A stretch of 64,000 nt of DNA from Sesbania bispinosa (Eukaryota; Streptophyta; Magnoliopsida; Fabales; Fabaceae): positions 558,001-622,000 of the forward strand of contig QLOH01000117.1 in NCBI GenBank assembly GCA_026901365.1, read 5' to 3'. The position numbers and the translations under genes are program-made. This document shows positions 36,701 to 48,800 of the stretch, piece after piece (position 1 is the first letter of the stretch; each line of letters opens with the position of its first letter). The notes under the pieces are model-generated. The model ran no database searches, had not been told where the DNA came from, and saw only the letters and a list, made by a program, of their open reading frames with translations.

Positions 36701-37035
36701 GGAAAGAGCAGTGGACACTTGTAAGATTCTATGGCGCATTACAAAACAATAGCGTTTTTGTAACATCCAAGGTCACAAATGCTAGATTTGCCCTGGACCA
36801 AAGGTGGATCATAGATAAGGTTACTTTCTTGGGGATACCTAAGCATAAGACTAAGAGTTTGGGTAAAATGGATTTGTGTAGGAATGAGTTGAATATTGTG
36901 AATGGAACAAGTTCCATGAGGAAGGCAGTTGTGAAGACACAATTTGACAGCTCCTCTCAGTTTGTTAGTGTACAAGTCTCAAAATTGTCACAGCTTATTG
37001 GAGAGGAATTTAGGCTGGAAACTAAAATAAGGTAG
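33730..37035 (+). pseudogene. GH31 alpha-glucosidase (AGLU1-like), tandem copy 2, frame broken in exon 1
   Basis: Exons match the other copies: 33730-33985, 34056-34774, 34983-35213, 35314-35960, 36130-37035. From the conserved ATG at 33730 the reading frame stops at TAA 33844. The mature protein (from about 33822, ending in the exon-1 PDI-x-x-LNLAAR block) is read in another frame, and an in-frame TAG at 33759 with no ATG after it blocks an alternative start. The segment coding the signal peptide after 'tctgtatt' is 23 bases here against 36 in copy 1 and 18 in copy 3, hence the shift. Exons 2-5 stay open and keep the nucleophile (WLDMNE) and acid/base (HWTGDN) Asp, but WTDIDY is WTDINY (AAT at 35090-35092) and KAGIPLE is KASIPLE. 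TATATAAAT lies at 33682-33690. Probably non-functional or unable to be secreted; a sequencing error in exon 1 is the alternative. Confidence 0.85.
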
Positions 37036-37649
37036 TAGGGATCTTTTAGAAAGCAAATTCTTATGAGAACATGTGCTTTCTTCGTAGTTGCAATCCTTTG
37101 TAGGGATGACATTTTCCCATTCCCAAGCCTGAGCACCAACATTCATAAAATGTCATCTTTTGTATCAAAAATTATTATTACAGAATGCTGTCAGCAGGGC
37201 TATGAAGCTCAAGTATGAAAATATCTGTCTATCAATAGCAGGCTTGATTATTACCCAATACAAGTTGTCGCTTATAGTTTATGCCATCAAATAAGCAGTT
37301 ACCTATATTTTTGTTGTTTCATGCCCTTGCAATTTTTTACATACTATCCTTAGTTTCTTAGTTTCTAACATGCAGACAAGCACTGTAGTGTTCACAAAAC
37401 CTTCTGGGATATTGATGTAAGTTTATTTCAGGCAATTCTATCCGTTGATTAAAGTAAAATAGAGTATTTAAAATCATTGTCCCATAGAGATTAATTAATA
37501 ATATTAAATTAAATCAAATCCTTAAAAAAAAATTGCATTCACCTCCTTAGAGGTCTTTCTAATTGACAAATACCTTTGGTTTAGTTTTTCAAATGCACTC
37601 ACCTCCCTTGCCTAATACAACATGACAATTAAAACTTGTACTCGATACA

Positions 37650-38030
37650 TGCGATTAAACCAACAATGGATACCCACATAATTATAAGATGAGTGGGGAT
37701 GAATATTATATCACTCGTCTCGCGGGTACCCGCATACTTATTAAAATATATTTTTCTATCAAATATATTAAAATATTAAGATTTTATTATTATTTTATAA
37801 TAATATTTTTAATATATTAACTTTAATTATATTATATAATGTTAATTTATATTATATAATATGATTATCGTAATATATTATATGACATTTTCTTTTTTTA
37901 TTTCTATAAATTTTGATTTTTTAAACATTTATGGATACTCGTGAATATCACATGCATGGATATCTGTTAATTTCAGCGGATATGGATATGAGTAGTGTAC
38001 TATCCATCCCGTCCCGTTGACATCCCTATA
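37650..38030. mobile_element. Probable non-autonomous hAT-like element
   Basis: The right end, reverse complemented, reads 'agggatgtcaacgggacggg'. The left part contains 'gcgggtacccgcatac'. Alternating 'ggatatc'/'gggtaccc' ends around an A/T core are of the same general kind as 9059-9998. Limits are approximate. Confidence 0.4.
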
Positions 38031-38469
38031 TAACATCCTCACGGTGTGTCAATGAGAAGGGAGAGGTTTCTGCATTTAAAAAACTAGATGGGAGGTCTTT
38101 ATCATTTAGACCAACCTTAGGGGAGTTGAGTGCAATTTTCTCAATACTTAATAATGAGATAAGAGAGAAAGATTATGATTTGATTTATTGGTTGAGATTA
38201 ATAATAATTAAATGGGGAAAGAGAGAAAGTTAAACAAGAAAGCAAACGAATACAATCAAGTTTCAGCTATGGAAGTGCCCAGAGCATTTGTTTTCACTCA
38301 AGTGATTACTAAAATTTCTCCTAATTTCCCTTATAAATTATGTGTTGAATTTATTACCAAAATAAATATAATTTGAATTTAAAAAAATATTTAAAACACA
38401 TTAAAGACTAATTAAATTAATTTTAATTTATAATCTCTTATTTTATCTCCTTAAAATAGCTTTTTGTGT

Positions 38470-38650
38470 GAACCAAAGGTATTCATCAGCCGATAGCTAG
38501 AGACTAATCTCTTCGAGGCATAGAGATTACTGAAGTGAGTTTTGTCTCTCCCAACAAATTCTTTTTCATGCACACCGTCAGGGATCGAACCCTTATCAAG
38601 TTATTAAGAGACTCAGCTATCTACCGACTATATCAGGTTCTGATGGTGCT
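38470..38650 (-). mobile_element. SINE with clear pol III boxes
   Basis: On the - strand: 'tatagtcggtagatagctga' (A-box region), then GGTTCGATCC (B-box; + strand 38582-38591), then 'agaatttgttgggagagaca' and 'agagattagtctctagctat'. Same family as 19440-19625 and 22200-22390. It is the best-preserved of the three. Confidence 0.55.
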
Positions 38651-38738
38651 TTATTGACAATACATATTTTCTCTTTTTCACACGGTCTCTCTTTTTGTTA
38701 AGTGTAGATATTTATCCCTTAGTAAGTATATCTAAATA

Positions 38739-38922
38739 GGATTTAATTGATATACACCGTCAATATAAATAAGTTTTACACAAACATCTAATAATGTGTC
38801 GCCACATAATTTAATGAATGTGACACCTCATGTGTTATTAAATTCAATAAATGATGTGGCAGCACATTATTGGATGTCTGTGTAAAATTTCTTTACACCG
38901 ACAGTGTATATATATTAAACTC
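38739..38922. mobile_element. MITE, 184 bp, same family as 21528-21711
   Basis: The length is the same as the 21528 copy. The left end is 'ggatttaattgatatacacc'; the right end, reverse complemented, is 'gagtttaatatatatacact'. Flanking 9-mers 'atctaaata' and 'aaataaata' agree at seven of nine positions, consistent with an old 9-bp target duplication. Confidence 0.7.
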
Positions 38923-39751
38923 AAATAAATAAGCATGTCAATTAACTTGATTAGACTCTATTGTGTCAATGTAAGTAGGTTTATTTAATTAACTAGATAA
39001 TTATATTTAAAAAACTAATTATATTTTTTCAAAAATTATTCTAACATACTAATAAACATACATTAATATATTAGATTGGAGAAAAAAAAAGACCTCATTA
39101 TAAAATTCGTTTTAGGTCCCTATAAACATTGGGTCGGCCCTAAACATAGCTTACTAACTACCAGAGACCATGGATTGAGGGTTTAGAAAGTTTAGAGACA
39201 AAAAATAAATGATTTAAAGTACAAAAATGAAGACCAAAATTGACCGAAACTATAGAGACGAAAAACGTAATTTTCCCTAAAAAGGACCGAAATAAAACAA
39301 CTAATAATTTTATAATTATTGGTAAAGCATAAGATAAAACTAGGAAAAAAAATCAACGACTCACTAGCCTAGATAGAAAGTAAAATTAACGCTGCTCGTT
39401 TCCTTATAATTGATTTATTTTTTCGTTGCCAAATCATGTATAAATAACACGTAATGTTTAAGTGTTACCAAATCATGTTTAGCAAGGCTTTATGACCCAT
39501 ATCTTAGCACTATATTACTTGATGTCCATTCCATATAGTAGTAGTTTACACGGTCCTTCGCTAGTTAACAATAAATACAAGAAAAGTCCTATTGGCTATT
39601 GACCAATGACCATTGTGAATTAGAAATGGTGGTTGATTGACTGCAAGAAGCCTTGCCTTCACCATCCTTCCGTTGTCTCCAGGATGTGTGTATAAAATAT
39701 AGATATAAATTGATATGCCAATGTTTTCTATCCTCATCCAAACGCACGTCA

Positions 39752-42700
39752 ATGGCTACAGGTTGGAGGACTCATACCAAAACTACTCTGACTCCACTAC
39801 CACTAGTACTGGCCTGCTTTATCTGTATTGGTGTCGCGGTGGCAGATTCCGATCAAGCAACTCCAATTGGTTATGGCTACACCATCTCAACTGTAAACAA
39901 TGATCCCACTGCCAATTCTTTGACTGCTAACCTTAAACTCATCAAATCCTCCTCTGTTTTCGGACCCGACATTCCACTCCTCAACCTCGCTGCCAGGTAA
40001 CTAACACAATAGTAACCAATTATTGTTGTGTTTTCCACTCACAACTGACAGCATCTATTTATATATAAATTAAAACAAGTAACTCAATTGGTCATTAATT
40101 TTGAATTGCAGTTTTGAGAGCAAGGACAGGTTAAGAGTAAGAATCACTGATTCAAATCACCAAAGATGGGAAATCCCACAAGATGTTATTCCTAGAGACT
40201 CCTCCTCCCTTAATTACCCTCTTCGTTCCCTCAAGAGCAAGCTAGGTTCAGATTCCCAACAGTCAGAACTACTTCTCACACATCCACTCTCAGACCTTAT
40301 CTTCACACTCCACAACACCACCCCATTTGGCTTCACTGTCTCACGCAAATCCTCCAATGATGTCCTCTTCAACGCTGTGCCAGACCCTTCCAACCCTGCA
40401 ACGTTTCTCCTCTTCAAAGAGCAGTACCTGCAGCTCTCTTCCTCACTTCCAGCACACAGGGCCTCTCTGTACGGCCTCGGGGAACACACAAAGAGCTCCT
40501 TCAAGTTGCAACCAAACCAGACACTCACTTTGTGGAACGCAGACATTGCTAGCTTCACCCTTGACGTGAACCTTTATGGGTCTCACCCCTTTTACTTGGA
40601 TGTGAGATCACCTTCCCCTGATGGAAAAGTGAAGGCTGGGACCACGCATGGAGTTTTGCTGCTCAACAGCAATGGAATGGACATTGTGTATGAGGGTGAT
40701 CGTATTACTTATAAGGTCATTGGTGGGATTTTGGATCTGTATTTCTTCGCTGGATCCTCTCCTGAACTGGTGTTGGAACAGTACACTCAACTCATTGGAA
40801 GGCCTGCTCCCATGCCTTATTGGTCCTTTGGTAAGCCACAGCCACCATTATAATTTGTTTGGTTACCAATGAATTTTACTGGGTGGGGGAGGTAATATAT
40901 AATATCTTAAGTTTTTGGTATATATAGTTGTTTATTACTTACTGTTACATGAGTTTTTAAGTGAATATCGGTTTACATTTACACACATATACCTATAGCA
41001 GATTCTCTATGTCAGATGAACAATAAAGTACAAACATGCTGTGGCATTATTTACTTGTTTTCTTGAATACAAGGAGCTACTAAAGATAGCAGGCTTCCAA
41101 CTTTTAACTGAAGTAAATTAACATGTGACAGCTAAATAGCTTTAACTTCTTTTCCTTAGAATATTTTACCACCGATAAGGACAAAGGTAATAAATCATCA
41201 CATTATTTATTGATAGTGATGGATCTTGCTGTTCTGTTTCTTCCAAGAAAAAATGTGTGGTTCATTGCCTCATTGAATTAAACATGTGTTCGTGTACCGT
41301 GTGTACTTTGTGAATTTTCCTTTGCATTACTTCACAGACATTAAAATTTAACTCTTGAATTGCAATTGTCTGTCTATTCATGCTGATCCATTATATCTAC
41401 TTCCCATGCTATGTTAACTAATTATCTCTGTTGTTAAGGTTTTCACCAGTGTCGATGGGGCTACAAGAATGTAAGTGATGTTCAGGGTGTGGTTGCCAGT
41501 TATGCAAAAGCTGGTATACCCCTTGAAGTTATGTGGACAGATATTGATTACATGGATGCATATAAAGATTTCACACTTGATCCTATCAACTTTCCACTGG
41601 ATAATATGACAAAATTTGTTGATACTCTTCACCAAAATGGTCAGAAATATGTGCTTATCTTGGATCCTGGTACCTAACTCTGACACCATAAAATTCTTTC
41701 AAACAAAACACACTCTTTTGTGCCTCTTGTATTAATTTGAGCCAAATTTTGTAAACAGGTATTAGTGTAAATGAGACATATGCAACCTATGTTAGAGGTT
41801 TGCAGGCTGATATCTACATAAAGAGAAATGGAGTCAATTACCTGGGTGAAGTTTGGCCTGGACCTGTCCACTATCCTGATTTTCTAAACCCCCACAGCCA
41901 AGCATTTTGGGGTGGAGAAATCAAATTATTTCAGGACCTTCTCCCCTTCGATGGTCTTTGGCTTGACATGAATGAATTATCTAATTTCATTACTTCTCCT
42001 CCCATTCCATTTTCTAATATTGATGACCCTCCCTACAAAATTAACAGTGCTGGAGTGCTACGACCCATTAATAACAAAACAGTCCCAGCAACATCTTTAC
42101 ACTATGGTAATATCACTGAGTATGATGCCCACAATTTGTATGGACTCTTAGAATCCAAAGCAACTAACAAGGCTTTAGTGGATATAACTGGTAGAAGGCC
42201 ATTCATTCTAAGTAGATCAACTTTTGTAAGCTCTGGCAAGTATACAGCTCACTGGACAGGAGATAATGCTGCTACATGGAATGATTTAGCATACTCAATC
42301 CCATCCATATTGAATTTGGGAATCTTTGGAATTCCAATGGTTGGAGCTGACATATGTGGCTTCTTCAGTGACACAACTGAAGAACTTTGCCGGCGTTGGA
42401 TCCAGGTAACATTTAGTATTTCACAAACTTACCTTTTGCCTAAATGTACATAAGTCACATGCAGAACATGCTATGATTTTTTGCTTTTGGAAAGTATTAA
42501 CATATGCATATTGCTACATGCATAGCATACATATCTAATTCTTTTTATTTTTTTCAATGAAGCTGGGGGCCTTTTACCCCTTTGCGAGAGATCATTCAGA
42601 CATAAATTCCATCCGGCAAGAGCTTTACCTTTGGGATTCAGTTGCTGCATCAGCTAGGAAAGTGCTTGGACTCCGTTATCGTCTTCTCCCTTATTTCTAC

Positions 42701-43471
42701 ACACTAATGTATGAAGCACATAGAAAAGGGACCCCCATTGCAAGACCCCTTTTCTTTTCTTTCCCTGAGGATATCACAACATATGAAATAAATTCACAGT
42801 TTCTGGTAGGCAAAGGGGTTTTGGTGTCACCTGTTCTAGAATCTGGGGCAGTCACAGTTCAGGCATATTTTCCTGCAGGAACATGGTTTGACCTCTTTAA
42901 TGTCTCAAATTCAGTGAATGCAGAATCAGGCAAGTATGTGACTCTTGATGCACCACCAGATCACATAAATGTGCATGTTGGGGAAGGTAACATTTTGGCC
43001 TTGCAAGGAGAAGCTATGACAACTCAAGCTGCCAGGAAGACTGCATTTCAACTTGTGGTGGTTCTCAGTAGCAACAGAAATAGTTCAGGACAAGTCTATT
43101 TGGATGATGGGGAGACACTTGACATGGCTGATGGGAAAGAGCAGTGGACACTTGTAAGATTCTATGGCGCATTACAAAACAATAGTGTTTTTATAACATC
43201 TGAGGTCACAAATTCTAGATTTGCCCTGGACCAAAGGTGGATCATAGATAAAGTTACTTTCTTGGGGATACCTAAGCATAAGATCAAGAGTTTGGATAGA
43301 ATGAATTTGATTGGGAATGAGTTGAATATTGTGAAGGGAACTTATTCCATGAGGAAGGCTGTTGTGAAGAAACAATTTGACAGCTCCTCTCAGTTTGTTA
43401 GTATAGAAGTTTCGAAACTGTCACAGCTTATCGGAGAGGAATTTAAACTGGAGATCATTGAAATTGGGTAG
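39752..43471 (+). CDS. GH31 alpha-glucosidase (AGLU1-like), tandem copy 3
   Basis: Five exons: 39752-39996, 40112-40830, 41439-41669, 41759-42405, 42563-43471, giving 916 residues with every phase consistent. The start is the ATG shared with the other copies (MATGW); an earlier in-frame ATG at 39653 lies before the TATA-like motifs. The signal peptide runs to about residue 30 (ACFICIGVAVA). Expected catalytic residues are Asp468 in GLWLDMNE and Asp567 in HWTGDNAA; WTDIDYMDAYKDF is intact. Exons 1-2 are almost identical to copy 1, while exon 5 differs more from both other copies (for example KLEIIEIG at the C-terminus). Intron 2 is about 600 bases, longer than in copies 1 and 2. Role as for copy 1: alpha-1,4-glucoside hydrolysis, inferred from family. 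Confidence 0.93.
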
Positions 43472-44429
43472 AAGGGAACTTTGAGAAAGCAAATTCCCAT
43501 TGAGAATACGTGCTTTCTTTGTAGTTGCAATCATTTAAAGAGTGCCTTCTTTTACCCCACCTAAGATTACTATTAAGGGTTACATTTTCCCAAGCATGAG
43601 CACCAGCATTCATAAAATGTCATCTTGTGTATCAGAAATAAATATTACAAAATACTGTAACAGGGCTATGAAGCTCAAGTATGAAAATATCTGTCTATAC
43701 TCTATATCAATAACGGATGAGTATTGCCTAGTATCAGTATGAATGTCCTCATGTCCGCTTATAATCTATGCCCACGGCTACAAATGAGCAGTTACCTACA
43801 TTTACGTGGTTTCAAAAGTCCTGCCCTCACCACGCTTTACACACTATTCTTAGTTTCCATAACAGCATCCTGAGATGACTGTATTTTCTACAAGTAAAAA
43901 TGATAATAAGAATATCTTATTCATAGAAAACCAGTTGAAGTGTAGATGAGATAAATTATAGTAGTAATTCATAAATGATTTCAAACATAAACCTTGTAAA
44001 ATTTTTGGTAATTTTGGATGATGATATGTTTTAACATAAATCATTGATGGATATAATCTCATTTAATTACTTTTCACAGTTATGAACGGTAATCTCTCCC
44101 TTGAATAATAGGGTAAAATTCGAGAATCGAGATCACTGATTAAGCTGGAATCTTATCGGATGATTCATGTACTCGTGCTTGATGGTTTTTTGAAAACCTT
44201 ATTTAATTACTTAATTTTTAAAGGAGTCTTATTTTTTTAAATAAATAATCATTGATAAATAAAAAATTTAAAATTTTACCATTTGAAAATAAAAGGAAAT
44301 AAACAATGGAATGATAATCTATGTATTTATAAAACCTTACTTATTAATATTTTTACTCAACAATAAATATCTGTTGAGAAAATATATCCCACAATTTAGA
44401 ATACGTATTTAGTTCGTTCTATATTTTAA

Positions 44430-44585
44430 GAACCGGGATCCTCTCCAGTTGACAGAAAACTGGATGAGATTTCGACCCTTTATTTTTCTAATTCATGAAT
44501 TTAAAAAATTAAAAAAGTTGCTATATAAGTTTGTGATTGTCAGATATCAGAACTGGACACTCTCCAGGTGATTCAACTGGAGAGG
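44430..44585. mobile_element. MITE, 156 bp, 9-bp target duplication
   Basis: ATATTTTAA occurs at 44421-44429 and 44586-44594. The left end carries 'cctctccagttgac' and the right end 'gaatcaactggagagg' style inverted sequence ('ttcaactggagagg'). The homologous flank after copy 1 (near 28155) lacks it. Confidence 0.6.
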
Positions 44586-44599
44586 ATATTTTAATTTTA

Positions 44600-45466
44600 G
44601 GCTTAAATATCATTTTGATCCCTACATTTTTTCGTGTTTTTTGTTTTAGTCCTTGTCAATTTTTTTTTTTTATAAATTTAGTCCCCACTTTTTCAAATTT
44701 ATGTTATTTTAGTCCCTGCTAATTTTTTCGTGTTTTTTGTTTTAGTCCCTGTCAACTTTTTTTTTTAAATTTAGTCCCCACTTTTTCAAATGTATGTTAT
44801 TTTTAGTCCCTGACACTTTTGGTTTTATTCCCTGCCAACTTTTCGTGTTTTTGGTTTTAGTCCCTGCCAACTTTTCGTATTTTTTGTTTTTGTCTCTGCT
44901 AACTTTTTTTTTTAAATTTAGTCGAGAAAATCGTCAATTTGGTCCCTGAAAGTGTTGCTCGCTGTCAAGTTAGTCCCTGAATTGGCAGAAACTAAAAATT
45001 AGTCCCTGAAACTGTATTTCATCCGTTAGAGCAGTTCCTCTATTAACAAAAGTATAATTGAGTCCTTGTAAGTTGATACTTACTGTCATTTAAATCCTTC
45101 AAATTTTAGTACGTAAATTTAAATAAGTCCCTAAAACTAACAAACCACTATCAAAGTAGTCCCTGAAAGATTTGTTTTTGTTAACAGAGGGACTGTTTTG
45201 ATGGACGAAATACAGTCTCAGGGACTAATTTTTAGTTTCTGCCAATTCAGGGACAAACTTGACAACGAGCAACACTTTCAGGGACCAAATTGACGATTTA
45301 CTCAATTTAGTCCCTGCCAAAAACACGAAAAGTTGGCAGAGACTAAAACCAAAAGTTGGCAAATAACATACATTTGACAAAATGGGGACTAAATTTAAAA
45401 AAAAAATTGGCAGGTACTAAAACCAAAAACACGAAAAAATGTAGGGACCAAAGTGATACTTAAACA
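44600..45466. mobile_element. Long-TIR element, 867 bp, 9-bp target duplication (Mutator-like)
   Basis: TTAATTTTA at 44591-44599 and 45467-45475 flanks the element; the homologous flank after copy 1 is the empty site. The ends 'ggcttaaatatcattttgat' and, reverse complemented, 'tgtttaagtatcactttggt' begin inverted arms that extend for several hundred bases and are packed with 'tttagtccctgcca' phrases. No coding capacity was seen. It lies directly next to the 44430 element, overlapping its target duplication. Confidence 0.75.
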
Positions 45467-45823
45467 TTAATTTTAATATTTCCATTAATAATTATAAAAA
45501 ATGTGATTTCATTCTTGTTTGTTTTTATTTTTAAAGTTTTATAAAAATACTAAATAATTCAAAACTTTTTTATTTTTCTTAATTGATTGCCGAAACTTTA
45601 AAAACAAAAACCAAAATAAAACAGATAATATTTCTGTAATTAATAAAAACATAAACAAATAAAACTAAAAAAGCAAATCCCAAAACTACATTAGAAAGTC
45701 AAATGAAGGTAAAGTTGACCACGGACCCTGGAAGGCATAGGGAGATTGGAGGGCGGGGTTTAAGAGAGGTTAGCCAGCCTTGTGTTGTGTCGTTGAGGCA
45801 CTCCAAGTCTGAAGTAAGTAACG

Positions 45824-48800
45824 ATGCTCACTCGCACTCTCAAGCTTCCTCTCATTTCTCTCGCTTCCTCCACCAAAGGTGATTATTCTTTCTTTGTTTC
45901 GCCTTTTCTCTCTGGCTTTCTGAGTTCACTAACCTAACTGCGTTTTTTCTTTGGCGATTCAGCTCTGTATTCCACTCACATTGTCGGCGATAATCCCGTT
46001 CTCGTAAGCACTCCACTCTCTTCTCCTATCTTTTGAATTCCAAGCGATTCCTGTGCCTCCATTCTTCATTCGATTGTTGAACAGGTTCGGGATTTTATTC
46101 ATTCTGCACTGTACCATCCATTACATGGCTACTTCTCCCAAAGATCCCGCTCCGTTGGTGTTCTTCCCAATAGTATTAAATTCAATCAACTTCAAGGTTC
46201 TGCTCTATCAGCATTTATTTATTAATTTCGTCACTTACTTTATTTTTGAGAATTTATACTGTAACAACATATATGTTGATTATTAATAAGGGTAAACTAT
46301 GCCCCACACCTCCTTCATGTTCTCGATTGGAGATCACATTCACAGTCCATCCGGTTTGTTAGCTTAACTACTATCAAATGCCAGTCTCTAACTGTTGCTA
46401 ACTCAAACTGGTTGTAACAGACAGACATTTTAGTTTTAATCTTTAGCAATCCAAGCCATTGAACTATAAAGCATTCACTATGATCTAATAGCTCGCTGTT
46501 TATTAGTTTTGATTACATGATGCAGTTTTTTAGTTTATGATTTTGTTCTGGTTGAGCTGTTGCTGGTGTTGCTATTGTAGCCAGCAAATAATGACATCCC
46601 CCTGTTCCCAATCCCTTGTCATTTCTAGAAGAGAGTGGGGCTAATGTTATTTTACTATACCTGAAGTAGGACAATAATACTTTTCCCTATCAAGAATCAT
46701 ATTTTATTTTATAATTATGATTTGTGACTGTCAGTTATAAATCATTAATGTTGGAAGTTGACTTTTTAATATTCTGCTTTTAGATGATTTCTGTTCTGAC
46801 AGTTATCTCAATTTTCTGGACTAAAGGATGGAACTTTTCAGAATTCCCAAACTATTATTCAATCAGTTTAAATTTCAATACATGTTGTGAATCTAATAAG
46901 TTGGAAAACACTATTGTAATTGATTATACTTTTTCAGCAGTTTGTTAACATAGTAGAGTGGTGACATATTTCAGGCCGAAAAGCTTATTTGAGGTATTTG
47001 GACAATATTTACAAGCAGAGTGACATATCGTGGTTTACACCAGTGGAACTTTTAAGGTACACTCTCCACGGGATAAAGATTTTCTACTCCTCAATATATG
47101 GAATAATATGACTCAAAATGTGATTTTAATAATTCCCTCAATTTGGTAAGGTGAAAATTGATGTTGTTGTTGTTGTTTGATTTGTTCAAAATTATAAAAT
47201 TTATTTACTTACATGAATGTTCAACCTTTAATAGCTATTGTTGTGGTCAAGTTCAACCTTTTTGTCAAGAGGTGGTTGCAAGCAATATAAATTGGTTTAA
47301 GGGATCAATTGGTGTTTGTTTCGGGGATTGAGCAATACCTGCAAATTTGGGGTATTAAGGCGTGTGTATCTAGGGAAAGTTAAAGCAAGAATAAACTATT
47401 GTTTCTTGAGAATGGATTTTTTATTGTTTGGCAAAAGAATGAGATATTGGTAGGTTATAACATTTAAGAGTAGCAAGTTGAAGTTGAGAACGAGAATAAA
47501 AATTAACCTAGGCATCACTCAAACAAGAACCATTTTTTTGAATAAACTCATAAAACTGATTGTTTTGAAAAAATAATTTTCTATCCTAATCTATATGTTA
47601 CAAAGATTAGGGATGGAATCCTAATCTTACCAGGATTTAGACTCCCTACACCTACAAAATAAAAAAGACAGATTGGGCTTTGAAATAAGACCCAGTGACC
47701 TCCAAATAAAATAACAGAAACTCAAGCCTGAATACGTGACTCATAATCAAGGAGAGAAAAAAAATACCAATTTCCTCTGAAATTGACTTTTAAATAATTT
47801 AATAAACAAATTCCGATCTTAATAACATTAAATAATTATGATATTGTTTAGAATATTACAGAAAGGCCCGTTATAAAAAATAAAACAAGACTCATCAACA
47901 ATTTGATCTTTAACAAAGCACTATTGAACCTAAGATGTTCTGACACCTTTTATTGTCCTCATTATACAGCCATCTCTATGGACTGATATAGAACTATAGA
48001 AGTCTTTTCATTTGGTTTATGCTACATCAGTTGTGTGTATGGCATTAATATTAACAACAGACCAAATGATGCCTAATTCCATTCAAATTTCTGTTAAGAA
48101 ATAACAGAAATTTGACACAGTCACACAGACTTTATCTTGCATTCTTGCTGCTTTGGTCACTTGTGAGTTTGTTACTGGCCCTATTTTTTAGAATAGGAAT
48201 TAGTGGGTAGTAGTGAATCTGTTCTTAAAAGGGTATTAACTTTTTGTCTGGGAGGGTTAGGTGATTGCTACACACGTTACGCCAAGAACTACTCATGCCC
48301 CTTAATTGATATAATGCATAACCCTGGTTTTCAAAATACATTTAATGCATTTCATTCTGTTATCAAAAACTACACTTGGTGAAATTTTCATGGATTGAAA
48401 TGAAAATCTTAAAATATTTCCCTTTTCTTTTGATTTACATAATATGTAGGACAATATACCTTGGGATATTCAAGTTTATCCTATTTTTAAGGTGGAATTG
48501 ATCATTGGAGTTTAAATGCAAAGTCAAGCACATATTGGACATGAGAGCTTTGGTATGCAATTCAGAACGCTTATTTTTTTGGGCATATTAAAATTCAATG
48601 AAATCAATTTCTGGTGCTTGAGACAGCTGTACTATCTTAAGTAGTATATTTATATTTCTAAATTCTCTATTCATATATGTTGATGCAGTACTTTAACTAT
48701 CTTATGTTCTAAAATTTGATTTTTTTTGTAGCCTTGGTATGCCCATGCTATTGCTGAAGCCATCATGCGCACTGCAAACTTCTCTGTTCCTCTGAAAGTA

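Larger units (their letters stand above)
37036..39751. other. Intergenic region between alpha-glucosidase copies 2 and 3
   Basis: No gene was found. The 3' flank to about 37420 matches the other copies, after which the match ends abruptly. It contains a GC-rich-ended element (37650-38030), a SINE-like element, a MITE, and 39290-39400, which repeats sequence found after copies 1 and 3. 'tacacggtccttcgctag' at 39550-39567 resembles a decayed Helitron terminus. Promoter signals GATATAAAT (39702-39710) and 'tataaaata' (39691) precede the ATG at 39752. Confidence 0.5.
43472..45823. other. Downstream flank of copy 3 and upstream region of the NDUFAF7-like gene
   Basis: Up to 43930 it shares the conserved 3' flank of the glucosidase copies, and 44205-44420 with 45475-45700 match 27940-28400. 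Two elements (44430-44585 and 44600-45466) interrupt this match. 45700-45823 is a GC-richer stretch just before the NDUFAF7-like ATG, without an obvious TATA box, as is common for housekeeping genes. Confidence 0.55.

Noticed and set aside
38560..38650. Possible tRNA gene (GGTTCGATCC on the minus strand)
   Set aside because: No acceptor stem or anticodon arm could be folded; the downstream body is shared with other copies, so it is a SINE.
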